Below, piece after piece: positions 51,601 through 59,647 of a stretch of DNA of 64,000 nucleotides (position 1 is its first letter; each line of letters opens with the position of its first letter). The DNA lies in contig NZ_DASYGY010000009.1 of the NCBI RefSeq assembly GCF_035999195.1, positions 124,001-188,000 of the forward strand. Reading direction: 5' to 3'. The position numbers were made by a program, and so were the translations under genes. A model generated the notes under the pieces. The model was not told where the DNA came from and ran no database searches. It saw only the letters and a list, made by a program, of their open reading frames with translations. Origin of the DNA: Pseudoxanthomonas sp. Its GTDB lineage: Bacteria; Pseudomonadota; Gammaproteobacteria; Xanthomonadales; Xanthomonadaceae.

Positions 51601-51696
51601 CCGTTCGTGCAGAACAACCCCAACGCCAACACCGACACCATGACGTACGACTTGCTGGGTCGTCGCTGGAACGTCCGCTTTGGTTACCACTGGTAA
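48658..51696 (+). CDS. STN-type (transducer) TonB-dependent receptor
   Basis: This 1012-residue protein has a signal peptide (LAVMCGLVIAASAAAQ), an STN signalling domain (SFDIPEGDLKVALEAYARQ; LLAGTGLTVKRDQSGALA, about residues 28-100) and a Thr/Ala/Ser linker. The plug (DAVQVTGSHIKRAQMSGVG) and a beta-barrel ending RFGYHW follow. The plug and barrel are highly similar to the receptor at 41641, for example the shared NANTDTMTYDLLGRRW block near the end. The STN domain and the FecI/FecR pair just upstream show it reports substrate binding to the sigma factor. The substrate is unknown. Confidence 0.9.
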   Translation: MARTKVARTALAVMCGLVIAASAAAQTSSFDIPEGDLKVALEAYARQSGVRLVYLSEDVRDRRTAGARGDMSQDAALNRLLAGTGLTVKRDQSGALAIVREGANTPTPTRNAPTSGVGQAGPDASYSASLSGGADASTPSAASPTTFDAVQVTGSHIKRAQMSGVGPTTVIDAETIQSSGAVSVETLLQRLPASAGAAGSQSNNFWTGNGNGTTQINLRGLGVNRTLVLLNGRRVVNGGTGANNSVDLNVVPLALVDRIEILKDGASAIYGADAVAGVVNIITRKEMDGMELSTRYGQTFQGDGEIGSFNLAFGTTGERSSMSGALTYAESGTITMASRAPCPLGVVAGTLQCVGNSSTIGGRARLADGRVVNFNQDPNGDPRSYELYDPAKHNYNYNLLLNAVSPIKRVGLSGFGQFDLTENTRLFTELMATNRQSNQRASPNTLGVYRTIRIAATNPTNPTGQNLTLERRRLEEAGARITEQEVDTFRTVLGLEGQWGDNWAWNIAMNWGRNSATDSSTNIANLDRVENTLNTSLCSNTPGAAVPCGNYLGYGNLTPEVLDYILFTQRGSGGNSQQGVSGTISGALFDLPAGSVAFASGVEFRKERGWLYPDPLVVNGSANIVRQDPIEGEYSAKEAFVEFAVPLLQDVPLVDYATLNLAGRYSDYDLFGSDTNYKVGLDWQVAEPLKIRLNYATAFRIPSIPELFGGIGQGSLTTLDPCSNWSTLPADSVIRANCQAAGVPTNFRQLGNTILTTTGGNPDLKPEDARTFTAGFVWTPGFAPGLTLTADYYRIRIENAIRSIEGSVKLRACYTTPNLAHPFCSPANFTRDPITGEVNYLSSQQVNAASEESEGVDIGVLYQFDVAGWQASASLDASYLERYDVTPFAGATTIEYAGKITSGLGSYTQWRGLGSLRMGKNRWTGVYSAQYIGSADDIIAVPGTIGSHVSSVVYHNLQLSYGIKKKWDISAGVENVLDKKAPFVQNNPNANTDTMTYDLLGRRWNVRFGYHW

Positions 51697-51722
51697 GTCA
51701 CGACCCCAAGGAGCTACACATC

Positions 51723-52553
51723 ATGAGAAACACGCAACTATCCGCCGCACTACTGCTATTCGCGGTGGCCGGCAGCGCCGGCGCGCACGACCTGTTTGTC
51801 GCTTTCTCCAAGCCCGGCACCGCAGCGGGTGAGGCGAACACCGCCTTGGTGAACAACGGCACCTTCGATGAAAGTGCTGGCGCAGTCACCCGGGCGCGTC
51901 TACAGGACGTTTCGCTGAGCCAGGGTGGTGCCAAGGCGGTCCCGGATTTGGCCAGTTGGAAAGAGATCGGCAAGCAAAGCCAGCTCGCCGTGCATCCGGC
52001 GGGCGAGGGCACCTATCTGCTGGGCGTCTCGACGATGGCTTCCACCAGCACCCGTACGGCCAGCGAGTTCGGCAAGTACCTGGAGTTGGAAGACTTGCCC
52101 GATACGCTGGCCACCTACGATGCGAGCAAGTTCCCCAACGGGGTCACCTATAGCTACACCAAGCATGCCCGTGCCATTGGTCAGGTGGGCACGAAACTGA
52201 CCGACGACTTCGCCGCCTCGCTGGGCTATCCGTTGGAGATCCGCCTGGCCCGCAATCCTGGAAGCGTGAAGGTCGGCGAACAGCTGTCGTTCCAGATACT
52301 GCAGCAGGGCAGGCCAGTGCCCAACCTGCGCGTGTACGTCGGCCATCGCGCTGACGCACCGCTCAAGGGCGGGCACGGTAGCGCCACGCTGCTGCGTACC
52401 GATGCCCAAGGCCAAGCCAGTTTCCAGGTGAACGCCGCCAAGACCTGGTACATCCACACCAATCACATGGTGCCCTCTACACAAAAGGGGTTGGATTTTG
52501 TGTCGGATCGGGCGTCGCTGAGCTTTGAGATCTCCCCTCACGCCCGGCACTGA
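51723..52553 (+). CDS. DUF4198-family exported protein
   Basis: This 276-residue protein has a signal peptide (LSAALLLFAVAGSAGA) cleaved just before HDLFVAFSKPG. A mature His residue at the N-terminus is typical of DUF4198/NikM-like proteins. The body is beta-rich, with NLRVYVGHRADAPLKGG and TWYIHTNHMVP (about residues 240-250) near the end. DUF4198 proteins accompany nickel, cobalt and other metal-uptake receptors and may bind the metal in the periplasm. It follows the STN receptor by 26 bp, and a strong terminator closes the operon. Confidence 0.82.
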   Translation: MRNTQLSAALLLFAVAGSAGAHDLFVAFSKPGTAAGEANTALVNNGTFDESAGAVTRARLQDVSLSQGGAKAVPDLASWKEIGKQSQLAVHPAGEGTYLLGVSTMASTSTRTASEFGKYLELEDLPDTLATYDASKFPNGVTYSYTKHARAIGQVGTKLTDDFAASLGYPLEIRLARNPGSVKVGEQLSFQILQQGRPVPNLRVYVGHRADAPLKGGHGSATLLRTDAQGQASFQVNAAKTWYIHTNHMVPSTQKGLDFVSDRASLSFEISPHARH

Positions 52554-52585
52554 TAAGTAAGCACGTAGGCTGTACTCTCCCCTTT

Positions 52586-52624
52586 GACGCCAGTCATGAC
52601 TTCTTCCATGACTGGCGTCTTTTT
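52586..52624 (+). terminator. Strong rho-independent terminator of the receptor operon
   Basis: GACGCCAGTCATG and CATGACTGGCGTC form a 13-bp stem with an 8-base loop, followed by TTTTT. It ends the plus-strand operon and lies 22 bp from the end of the convergent cusA gene. Confidence 0.92.
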
Positions 52625-52645
52625 GTGGGGACGCACCTCAAGTGC

Positions 52646-55600
52646 TCAGTCTGTCTCGCATTGGTCGCCTCGCGCCGCGCGCAATCCACGTCGCCGCACC
52701 AGATAGAACGCTGCGGGAATCACCACCATGGAGAGAACCGGTGCGGTGAGCATGCCACCCAGCATCGGCGCGGCGATACGTTGCATGACCTCCGAGCCGG
52801 CACCGGCACCGATGAACAGCGGAAACAAGCCGGCCAGGATGACGGCTACCGTCATCGCCTTGGGGCGTACGCGCTGCACGGCACCTTCGTAGATAGCCTC
52901 TTGCAGGGTAGACTCATCTTCCGGCGCACCGCTGGCCAAGCGCTGCTCCCAGGCATGGCGCAGGTACAGCAGCATGATGACGCCGAACTCAGCCGCTACG
53001 CCGCCCAGGGCGATGAATCCGATCATGCTGGCCACCGAAATCGCATGGCCCAGCCCCCAGATCAACCAGAAACCGCCCACCAATGCCAAGGGCAAGCTGA
53101 GCAGGATGATGGATACATCACTGAGCCGGCGGAACACCATCCAGATGACCAGGAAGATGATCGCCAACGCCGCGGGCACCACCCACTGCAGGCGTGCCAA
53201 TGCCCGTTGCAGGTACTCGTACTGCCCTGACCAGGCCACCCCATAGCCGGCAGGCAAGCTCACCTGGGACTGCACCGCGGCTTGCAGGTCCTGGACCACC
53301 GATCCCAGGTCGCGATCGGCCACATCCACGTAGATATAGCCCACCAACCGGCCGTTATCGCTCTTGAGCATCGGCGGGCCTGGGCTGACCGACAGCTCCG
53401 CCACCTGGCTCAAGGTCAGTTGCACACCGCCTGGCGCGATCAGCGGCAGATCCTGCAAGGCCTGCAACGAGTCACGCTGGCCACGGGGGTAGCGTAAGAC
53501 GATGGGATAGCGCTCGCGCCCCTCGATCGTTTCCCCGATTGGATCACCGCCAACGACCGTGGCAATCAGTTGCTGGAGTTGGCCTTGAGTGAATCCATAA
53601 CGTGCAGCGATCTCCGGGCGCACCTGTACATCGACATAGCGCCCGCCGGTGACGCGTTCGGCCAGTGCCGAACTCACGCCGGGCACAGTCTTGGCCACCT
53701 GCTCGATCTGCTGGCTCAGGCGCTCGATCTGCTCCACATCCGGTCCGGAGACCTTGATCCCAATCGGGCTCTTGATGCCGGTCGCCAACATATCGATACG
53801 ATTGCGAATGGGCGGTACCCATAGATTGGTCAGACCGGGAATCTTGACCGCGGCGTCCAACTCCTGGCGTAGCTTCTGAGGGGTCATGCCCGGGCGCCAT
53901 TGATCCCGCGGCTTGAAGGTCACGGTGGTCTCAAACATTTCGATAGGCGCCGGATCGGTCGCACTCTCGGCACGGCCGGCCTTGCCGAACACGTGTTCGA
54001 CTTCCGGTACGGTCTTGATCATCCGGCCCGAGAGCTGAAGCAACTGGCGCGCCTTGTCGGCGGACAGGCCTGGCAGGGCCGTGGGCATGTACAACAGGCT
54101 GCCTTCTTCCAAGGGCGGCATGAACTCACTGCCCAGCCGGCTGAAGGGGATCAAGGTGAGCACCAGCAGCAGGCCGCTGAGCAGCAAGGTGACACCGGGA
54201 TGTTTGAGGACCCACAGCAGGATGGGCCGGTAGCCGGCGATCAGGATGCGATTGATGGGGTTCTGCTGTTCCGGGCGAATGCGGCCGCGGATCAGGTAGC
54301 CCATCAAGACGGGGATCAAAGTCACCGACAGGCCTGCTGCGGCGGCCATCGCGTAGGTCTTGGTGTAGGCCAGGGGCGAGAACAATCGCCCTTCCTGCGC
54401 CTGCAGGGCAAAGACCGGCACGAAGGATAGGGTGATGACCAGCAAGCTGGCGAACAGGGCCGGTCCGACCTCGGCAGCCGAGCGGGCCATCAACTGCCAG
54501 CGCTCCTCACCTTGGGGTTCCCGGCCGTGCGCTTCGCGCCAGTGCTCCAGGTGCTTGTGTGCATTTTCGATCATCACCACCGCTGCATCGACCATCGCAC
54601 CAATGGCGATGGCGATGCCACCTAGCGATAGCAAGTTGGCGGATATCCCCTGGGCGTGCATCACGATGAAGGCCGCCAAGATGCCCAAGGGCAGGGTGAT
54701 GACGGCCACCAGCGCCGAGCGTAAATGCCACAGGAACAGCAGGCATACCATCGCTACGACCAGGAACTCCTCGCCAAGCTTATGGGTGAGGTTGCGCACT
54801 GCATCCTGGATCAGCTCGGAGCGGTCGTATACCGGGACCACTTCCACGCCCTCGGGCAAGCTGGATTGCAACGCCTGTAGTCGCGCTTTGACGTTCCGGA
54901 TGGCCCCCAAGGCATCCTTACCGGTGCGCAGGACGATCACGCCGCCGGCCACCTCACCTTGACCATCCAACTCTGCGATACCACGACGGAAGGTCGGGCC
55001 GCGACTGATCGTGGCCACCTCGCCAAGCAAGACGGGGATGCCATCGTTGCCGGTCACCGGCACCTGTTCGAACGCCTCCTGTGTGCGCAGGTAGCCTTCG
55101 CTGCGCACCATCAGTTCGGCTTCGCCTTGTTCGATCACCGAGCCACCGGTAGCGCCGTTGGCCGCATCCACCGCCTCGATGAGCTCGGCCACCGTCAGTC
55201 CACGGGCCGCCAACGCCTGCGGATCGGGCTGGATCTGCCAGGCGCGCACCGCACCGCCCACACTGGCTACTTCAGCCACGTCCGGCACAGTCTTGAGCTC
55301 ATAGCGAAGAAACCAGTCCTGCAACGCACGCAGTTGCCCCACATCGCGTTGACCGGTCCTATCCACCAGGGCGTACTGGTAGATCCAGCCCAGTCCGGTC
55401 GCATCAGGACCCAGCGCTGGATTCACGTTAGGCGGAAGTCGATCGCGCACCTGGCTCAAGTACTCCAATACCCGAGAGCGAGCCCAGTACAGATCAGTGG
55501 CATCGTCAAACAGGATGTAGACGAAGGAATCACCGAAGAAGGAAAAGCCGCGTACCGCCTTCACACCGGGCACGGACAACATTGTGGTGGCCAGCGGGTA

Positions 55601-55798
55601 GGTGACCTGGTCTTCGATGATGCGCGGGGTTTGCCCCGCCCATTGCGTGCGGATGATGACTTGGGTATCCGACAGGTCCGGCAGCGCATCCAGCGGCGTG
55701 TTCTTTACCGACCAGATGCCGACCACGGCCAACAGCGCGGCGGCAACCAGCACCAGCACGCGATTGGCGATGCAAGCATGGATCAGGCGCGCGATCAT
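52646..55798 (-). CDS. cusA: CusA-type Cu/Ag RND efflux pump
   Basis: This protein of about 1050 residues has the RND layout. The proton-relay helix reads GGIAIAIGAMVDAAVVMIEN (about residues 396-415), the HME4 (Cu/Ag) version; CzcA at 16955 has DFGLIVDGAV instead. Family landmarks include DALPDLSDTQVIIRTQW and GLGWIYQYALVD. Start: the ATG at 55798 overlaps the cusB stop. It pumps Cu(I) and Ag(I) from the periplasm through CusB and CusC. The C-terminus is short and basic (RRRGLRAARGDQ). Confidence 0.92.
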   Translation of the reverse strand: MIARLIHACIANRVLVLVAAALLAVVGIWSVKNTPLDALPDLSDTQVIIRTQWAGQTPRIIEDQVTYPLATTMLSVPGVKAVRGFSFFGDSFVYILFDDATDLYWARSRVLEYLSQVRDRLPPNVNPALGPDATGLGWIYQYALVDRTGQRDVGQLRALQDWFLRYELKTVPDVAEVASVGGAVRAWQIQPDPQALAARGLTVAELIEAVDAANGATGGSVIEQGEAELMVRSEGYLRTQEAFEQVPVTGNDGIPVLLGEVATISRGPTFRRGIAELDGQGEVAGGVIVLRTGKDALGAIRNVKARLQALQSSLPEGVEVVPVYDRSELIQDAVRNLTHKLGEEFLVVAMVCLLFLWHLRSALVAVITLPLGILAAFIVMHAQGISANLLSLGGIAIAIGAMVDAAVVMIENAHKHLEHWREAHGREPQGEERWQLMARSAAEVGPALFASLLVITLSFVPVFALQAQEGRLFSPLAYTKTYAMAAAAGLSVTLIPVLMGYLIRGRIRPEQQNPINRILIAGYRPILLWVLKHPGVTLLLSGLLLVLTLIPFSRLGSEFMPPLEEGSLLYMPTALPGLSADKARQLLQLSGRMIKTVPEVEHVFGKAGRAESATDPAPIEMFETTVTFKPRDQWRPGMTPQKLRQELDAAVKIPGLTNLWVPPIRNRIDMLATGIKSPIGIKVSGPDVEQIERLSQQIEQVAKTVPGVSSALAERVTGGRYVDVQVRPEIAARYGFTQGQLQQLIATVVGGDPIGETIEGRERYPIVLRYPRGQRDSLQALQDLPLIAPGGVQLTLSQVAELSVSPGPPMLKSDNGRLVGYIYVDVADRDLGSVVQDLQAAVQSQVSLPAGYGVAWSGQYEYLQRALARLQWVVPAALAIIFLVIWMVFRRLSDVSIILLSLPLALVGGFWLIWGLGHAISVASMIGFIALGGVAAEFGVIMLLYLRHAWEQRLASGAPEDESTLQEAIYEGAVQRVRPKAMTVAVILAGLFPLFIGAGAGSEVMQRIAAPMLGGMLTAPVLSMVVIPAAFYLVRRRGLRAARGDQCETD

Positions 55799-57309
55799 GG
55801 CGTGCCCTCCATCGCTTCGGGCATGACGTCGCTTGCCTGGCAATCAGCGGCCGCGGCGGGGCCAAACTTGGGTACCAACAGCATATCCATGAACGGTGAC
55901 TTGCCCGGCTTGTCGAAATGCTTCTCCGGCACCATCGGGTCATACCAGTACTGCACCGGGCAGCGCGGCGGGGTGGAGGTAGAGGTTTCTGGCGCGACAG
56001 GCGCAGGCTGTCTGGACGGTGACGGCACGACAGTGCGTGCGTCGTGCCCGGCGTCATGGCGCTCGTGTACACCTGATGCGCTGGCAGGGCTTGTCGGTTG
56101 TGCAGCGCCCAGGCGTTCCAACGCACCGGAGAGACTGGCTTCGGAGTCGAGCAGGAACTGACCGGAGACCACCACGCGTTCACCACCGGCCAAGCCTGCC
56201 ACGATCTGCGTGCGCCCTTGCACGCTACGACCGACACTCACCCGCACTGGCCGGAAGCTCCCGTCCGGATCCTGCACGATGACCCGGCTGTCCCGCCCAG
56301 TGGCGATCAGCGCCTCCGTGGGAACGACTGGCAGGGCCTGCTCGGCATCGGGCTGCACCAGAACCTCGGCGAACATGCCCGGCACCAGCCGACGCTGCGG
56401 GTTGCGCAACACAATTCGCGCCCGCTGCGTGCGACTAGCCATGTCGACCTGGGGAAGCAACGCCTGGATCTGTCCGGCAAAGCGCTCTGCCGGCCATGCG
56501 CTGACCGTGGCCTGCACTGAGGTTCCTGGTCGCAAGGTGCCCAGCGCTGCCTGGGGCACCGAGGCCTCCAGCCACAGCGTGTCCAGCCCATTGATCTTGA
56601 ACAGAGGCGTACCGGGCATCACCGTCTGCCCCTCGCGTGCCAGGATCTCGGTCACGACACCACTGTGGTCTGCGCCAAGCACGACGCCACTTCTGACCGA
56701 GGCGCCAGAAGGAACGCCCAACGAACGCAACCGTTGTTGCGCGGCACCCTGTAGCTCACGCGCGCTCGCGGACTGAGCTTGGCTCAGGGCATGTGCTTCG
56801 GCGATGGCGGCGTTCCATGCCGGGGCCTGCACGGTGGCCAGCGCTTGACCACGACGAACCTCGGTAAACGGCGCCTTTACCTGCACGTGGGTGATCAAGC
56901 CTTCCATGCGCGCACTGACCACGGTTTCCTGGGTCAGATCCCACGTCAGCGTGCCCGGCACACGTACGGCACTCCCTAGTGACTCTACCGTCACTTCTTG
57001 AGTGCGTATGCCCACGTTCTGCTGTAGGCGCGGATCGATCTGCGTTCCGCCCCCCATGGCCTCATCTGCGTATTTGGGCAGCAACTCCATATCCATGAAC
57101 GGAGATTTGCCCGGCTTGTCGAATCGCTGCTCCGGCGCCATGGGGTCGTACCAGTACAGCACCTTGCGCGCTTGATCCGCGCTGCTCGTGCCGGTGGGCG
57201 GGGTGTTACCAGAGGATCGGGTCATCCAGGCGTAGCCGCCGGCAAAGCCGAGCACCAGCAACCCGAGGGCCACGGCGAGCTGTGTGAGACGCGTTTTGGT
57301 CGGGCTCAT
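55795..57309 (-). CDS. cusB: CusB-type adaptor with two heavy-metal-binding domains
   Basis: This 504-residue membrane fusion protein has an N-terminal anchor (LAVALGLLVLGFAGGYAWMT) followed by a heavy-metal-binding motif (LYWYDPMAPEQRFDKPGKSP, about residues 51-70). The adaptor core includes ARMEGLITHVQVKAPFTEVR. The C-terminal 50 residues repeat the metal-binding motif (QYWYDPMVPEKHFDKPGKSP, about 458-477), reached through a Pro/Ser/His linker (HERHDAGHDARTV). Usual CusB proteins have one metal site at the N-terminus. It overlaps cusA and cusC by 4 bp each. Confidence 0.9.
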   Translation of the reverse strand: MSPTKTRLTQLAVALGLLVLGFAGGYAWMTRSSGNTPPTGTSSADQARKVLYWYDPMAPEQRFDKPGKSPFMDMELLPKYADEAMGGGTQIDPRLQQNVGIRTQEVTVESLGSAVRVPGTLTWDLTQETVVSARMEGLITHVQVKAPFTEVRRGQALATVQAPAWNAAIAEAHALSQAQSASARELQGAAQQRLRSLGVPSGASVRSGVVLGADHSGVVTEILAREGQTVMPGTPLFKINGLDTLWLEASVPQAALGTLRPGTSVQATVSAWPAERFAGQIQALLPQVDMASRTQRARIVLRNPQRRLVPGMFAEVLVQPDAEQALPVVPTEALIATGRDSRVIVQDPDGSFRPVRVSVGRSVQGRTQIVAGLAGGERVVVSGQFLLDSEASLSGALERLGAAQPTSPASASGVHERHDAGHDARTVVPSPSRQPAPVAPETSTSTPPRCPVQYWYDPMVPEKHFDKPGKSPFMDMLLVPKFGPAAAADCQASDVMPEAMEGTP

Positions 57310-58604
57310 GGCGTGTTCTCCTCATGGGGCAGCAGATAGGCCAGTGCCGCCCAGGCACGGCCCTGTTCGCCCAGCAGGCGGGCGTTCTCCAGTTGCAATT
57401 CGATCTCATCGCGCCGCGCTTCCAGCCACGGCTGCAGGTCGGCACCGGCGCCGTAGGCAGCCAACGCCGTGCGTGCGCGATCGCGCGCCAAAGGCAGGCT
57501 CTGCGTGTTCTGACGCTCCAACTGGCCGGTTAACCCGCGCCATCGCGCCATCGCGCGTTGTACCGACTCGGCTTGGATGCGCCGGGCCTCATCGCGCTCT
57601 GCAGACACCGCCTCCAGCTCGGCCCGTCGTGCCGCGATACCTCGTGCTTGGCGGTTCTTCTGGAACAGCGGCAGGCCCACGCCCACTTCCACCATGAGCA
57701 TGTCGCTGCGCGGCATCCCGTCGGGTGCACGCTCGCGACGTCCGTAGGTGAGCTCCACACTCCAATCCGGGCGGGTTTCGGCCACAGCCGCATCCACCTG
57801 GGCCTGGGCTAAGCTCTGGCGTGCCTCCCAGCCCAGTAGTGGCGTGTGCTGGTCCAGTTTGGCCAGCAGTTGAGTGGGCTCCAATGGCAACTGCGCAAAA
57901 TCCGGCGCCGTACCACTGGCCAAGATCGCCTCTGGTGCAATACCCAACCACCGCACCAGGCCGGCCTGCGCCGCGGCGTGCTCCGCATGTACCTGGTCCA
58001 GGCGATTTTCCAACTGCAGTAGGGCGGCCTGGGCGGCAAGCACGTCACTAGCCCCGGCCGTGCCGCCTGCCAAGCGAGCACGCGCCACACGCTCGGCTAT
58101 GCGCGCCGGCTCGCGCAAACCTTCCAACGCATCTACGGCTTGCTGCGTACTCCACAGCTCAATCCAGGCCTGCGCGGCCGCTTGGACCACCATCTGCTGT
58201 TCGGCTATCGACAGTGAGCGGGCTTGCGCCAGCGTCGCTTGCGCCAGCGCTTGCTCGGCACGTCGTTTCGCACGCGCAGGAAACTCCTGCATCAGACCGA
58301 CTTGCTGGGTGGTCATCTCATCGGCCCGCAGGCTGAAGGCATCGGGTCCGCTGACGGGCCAGTTCGCCAGCCCCACGATCAAACGTGGGTCGGGCAGCGC
58401 GCCAGCACGCGCGGCTTCTTCGGTACTGGCATCGATCTGGGATCGGCGCACCTGCAGGGTAGGGGCGTTAGCAAGCGCCCGTTGTAGGGCTTCGGTGTAG
58501 CTGATCGGGATAGCGGGCGGTGCTGCCACCACGGGACCACTAAGGGCCAGGGCAAACACGAATCCACACGCCATCCTGCGCCTTGCACGCAAGAAGAAAG
58601 ACAT
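57306..58604 (-). CDS. cusC: CusC-type outer-membrane factor
   Basis: This protein of about 432 residues has a signal peptide (MACGFVFALALSGPVVAA) and two OEP repeats, for example GALPDPRLIVGLANWPVSG and LMVEVGVGLPLFQKNRQARG. It forms the outer-membrane channel of the Cus pump. The ATG at 58604 is favoured by a GGAGG about 10 bases upstream; an ATG at 58610 is too close to that site. It overlaps cusB. Compared with CzcC it contains the NP/LF pattern of the Cu/Ag group. Confidence 0.88.
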   Translation of the reverse strand: MSFFLRARRRMACGFVFALALSGPVVAAPPAIPISYTEALQRALANAPTLQVRRSQIDASTEEAARAGALPDPRLIVGLANWPVSGPDAFSLRADEMTTQQVGLMQEFPARAKRRAEQALAQATLAQARSLSIAEQQMVVQAAAQAWIELWSTQQAVDALEGLREPARIAERVARARLAGGTAGASDVLAAQAALLQLENRLDQVHAEHAAAQAGLVRWLGIAPEAILASGTAPDFAQLPLEPTQLLAKLDQHTPLLGWEARQSLAQAQVDAAVAETRPDWSVELTYGRRERAPDGMPRSDMLMVEVGVGLPLFQKNRQARGIAARRAELEAVSAERDEARRIQAESVQRAMARWRGLTGQLERQNTQSLPLARDRARTALAAYGAGADLQPWLEARRDEIELQLENARLLGEQGRAWAALAYLLPHEENTP

Positions 58605-58684
58605 CTCCATAAGACCTCCGGACAAACGACAACGAACGCGCTGCAACGCATGCAGCACGAGCACGGGTCAATCCAGGAGGGGGC

Positions 58685-59080
58685 TTAAATCAGCAGGCTA
58701 CAGAAGCGCTGCAGGGGAGGCGGATCGGACACGCACACCGGAACATCCCGATAGAACTGCGCGTGTACCGGTGGCAACAGAGCCTGCACCAGCGCGAAGG
58801 CGACCAGCGCCGGCTGGTAAGGCACTTGAGGGGCCTTCGCATCGGCCGTGGCGATGTGATCGCGCTGGCAATGCTGGTCGCACAACGCCGGAGCATCCGG
58901 ATCCGGCGCGGACATCTCTTCGCAACCGACCATCAGGGTCGCTTGTCCGGCTTCCACTGATTCCAACGGACAGGCGTAGGCCACCAGTGCCAGCTGCTGC
59001 AACAGCAGCGCCCACAGTCCCAGCCATGCCAGTCGGGCACGAGGACGGGGGCGCCGCCATCGCCTCAGCAGCTTCACCAT
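58685..59080 (-). CDS. Small exported Cys/His-containing protein ahead of cusCBA
   Basis: This 131-residue protein has a basic N-terminus and a hydrophobic signal (LAWLGLWALLLQQLALVAYA), then ACPLES, VGCEEM and ALCDQHCQRDH (Cys/His sites, about residues 37-75). The end reads VCVSDPPPLQRFCSLLI, a conserved finish of small proteins found before copper efflux operons. The gap to cusC is 80 bp. It may be a periplasmic copper-binding regulator like CopL or CzcI, but its family was not fixed. Confidence 0.6.
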   Translation of the reverse strand: MVKLLRRWRRPRPRARLAWLGLWALLLQQLALVAYACPLESVEAGQATLMVGCEEMSAPDPDAPALCDQHCQRDHIATADAKAPQVPYQPALVAFALVQALLPPVHAQFYRDVPVCVSDPPPLQRFCSLLI

Positions 59081-59217
59081 GACAGCTCCCGAACGCTCGA
59101 AGCAGCGCCTGCGGACGCTGGGCGGGTCAGGGCAGGGGACGTGCGAGCTCTCATGATGGCCAGTCTAACCCTCTTGGGGCCGACGGGCATTGATCAGGAT
59201 CAAGCCGTCGCGTGGCC

Positions 59218-59478
59218 TCAGCGGTGGCATCCGCCGCAGCAAGAGGATGCAGCCGGGGTGGGTGGCGTATCGGCCTCAGAAGGGAGCACGGCGGCGATCA
59301 CATAGCCTTGCCGCTGGATGGCCTCCATCGCCTGTTCTACGGCAAGCAGGCCCTCGATCTTGACCACGCCACTGCCCAGATCGACGTCCACCTGGGCCTG
59401 GGGCTCAACGGCCTGAATGGCTTGGGTGACCGTCCGGACGCAATGACCACAGGTCATACCTTCAACAACGAGATTCAT
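59218..59478 (-). CDS. copZ: Copper chaperone (CopZ-like HMA protein)
   Basis: This 86-residue cytoplasmic protein has one HMA domain with VEGMTCGHCVRTVTQAI (the GMTCxxC site, about residues 5-21). An unusual tail carries ASSCCGGCHR, a second Cys-rich site that most CopZ proteins lack. A GGAGGG site precedes the ATG. It is divergent from the copper ATPase at 59648 and has its own CueR-type box. It carries Cu(I) to the ATPase and probably to CueR. Confidence 0.88.
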   Translation of the reverse strand: MNLVVEGMTCGHCVRTVTQAIQAVEPQAQVDVDLGSGVVKIEGLLAVEQAMEAIQRQGYVIAAVLPSEADTPPTPAASSCCGGCHR

Positions 59479-59527
59479 GGACAACCCTCCAAAAGCATCG
59501 GCGGTTTGCCGACGGTGTCACGATGGG

Positions 59528-59550
59528 CCTTCCCACGGTGGGAAGGTCAA
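59528..59550 (-). promoter_or_regulatory. CueR-type box for the chaperone gene
   Basis: CCTTCCCA-CGG-TGGGAAGG (59528-59546) is a perfect CueR dyad. Reading leftward, TTGACC (59550-59545) is the -35 box, and a 19-base spacer leads to the weak -10 box CATCGT. It drives copZ. Confidence 0.78.
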
Positions 59551-59587
59551 ACGACAGGCAAGTTCAGTGGTGCCCCGTCCCGCGTTG

Positions 59588-59610
59588 TTGACCTTCCCAT
59601 CATGGGAGGG
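59588..59610 (+). promoter_or_regulatory. CueR-type box for the ATPase gene
   Basis: TTGACC (59588-59593) is followed by the dyad CCTTCCCATCATGGGAGGG, the usual CueR site with a long spacer to CAGGCT. It drives the copA ATPase-cueR transcript. Confidence 0.78.
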
Positions 59611-59647
59611 CTCAGGCTACCTGCTCGTTCCTATTGGTCCTTACTCC

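Noticed and set aside
54959..56161. A 400-codon open frame on the plus strand
   Set aside because: It lies entirely antisense to cusA and cusB, which have clear motifs. Its own text is composition-driven and shows no family features.
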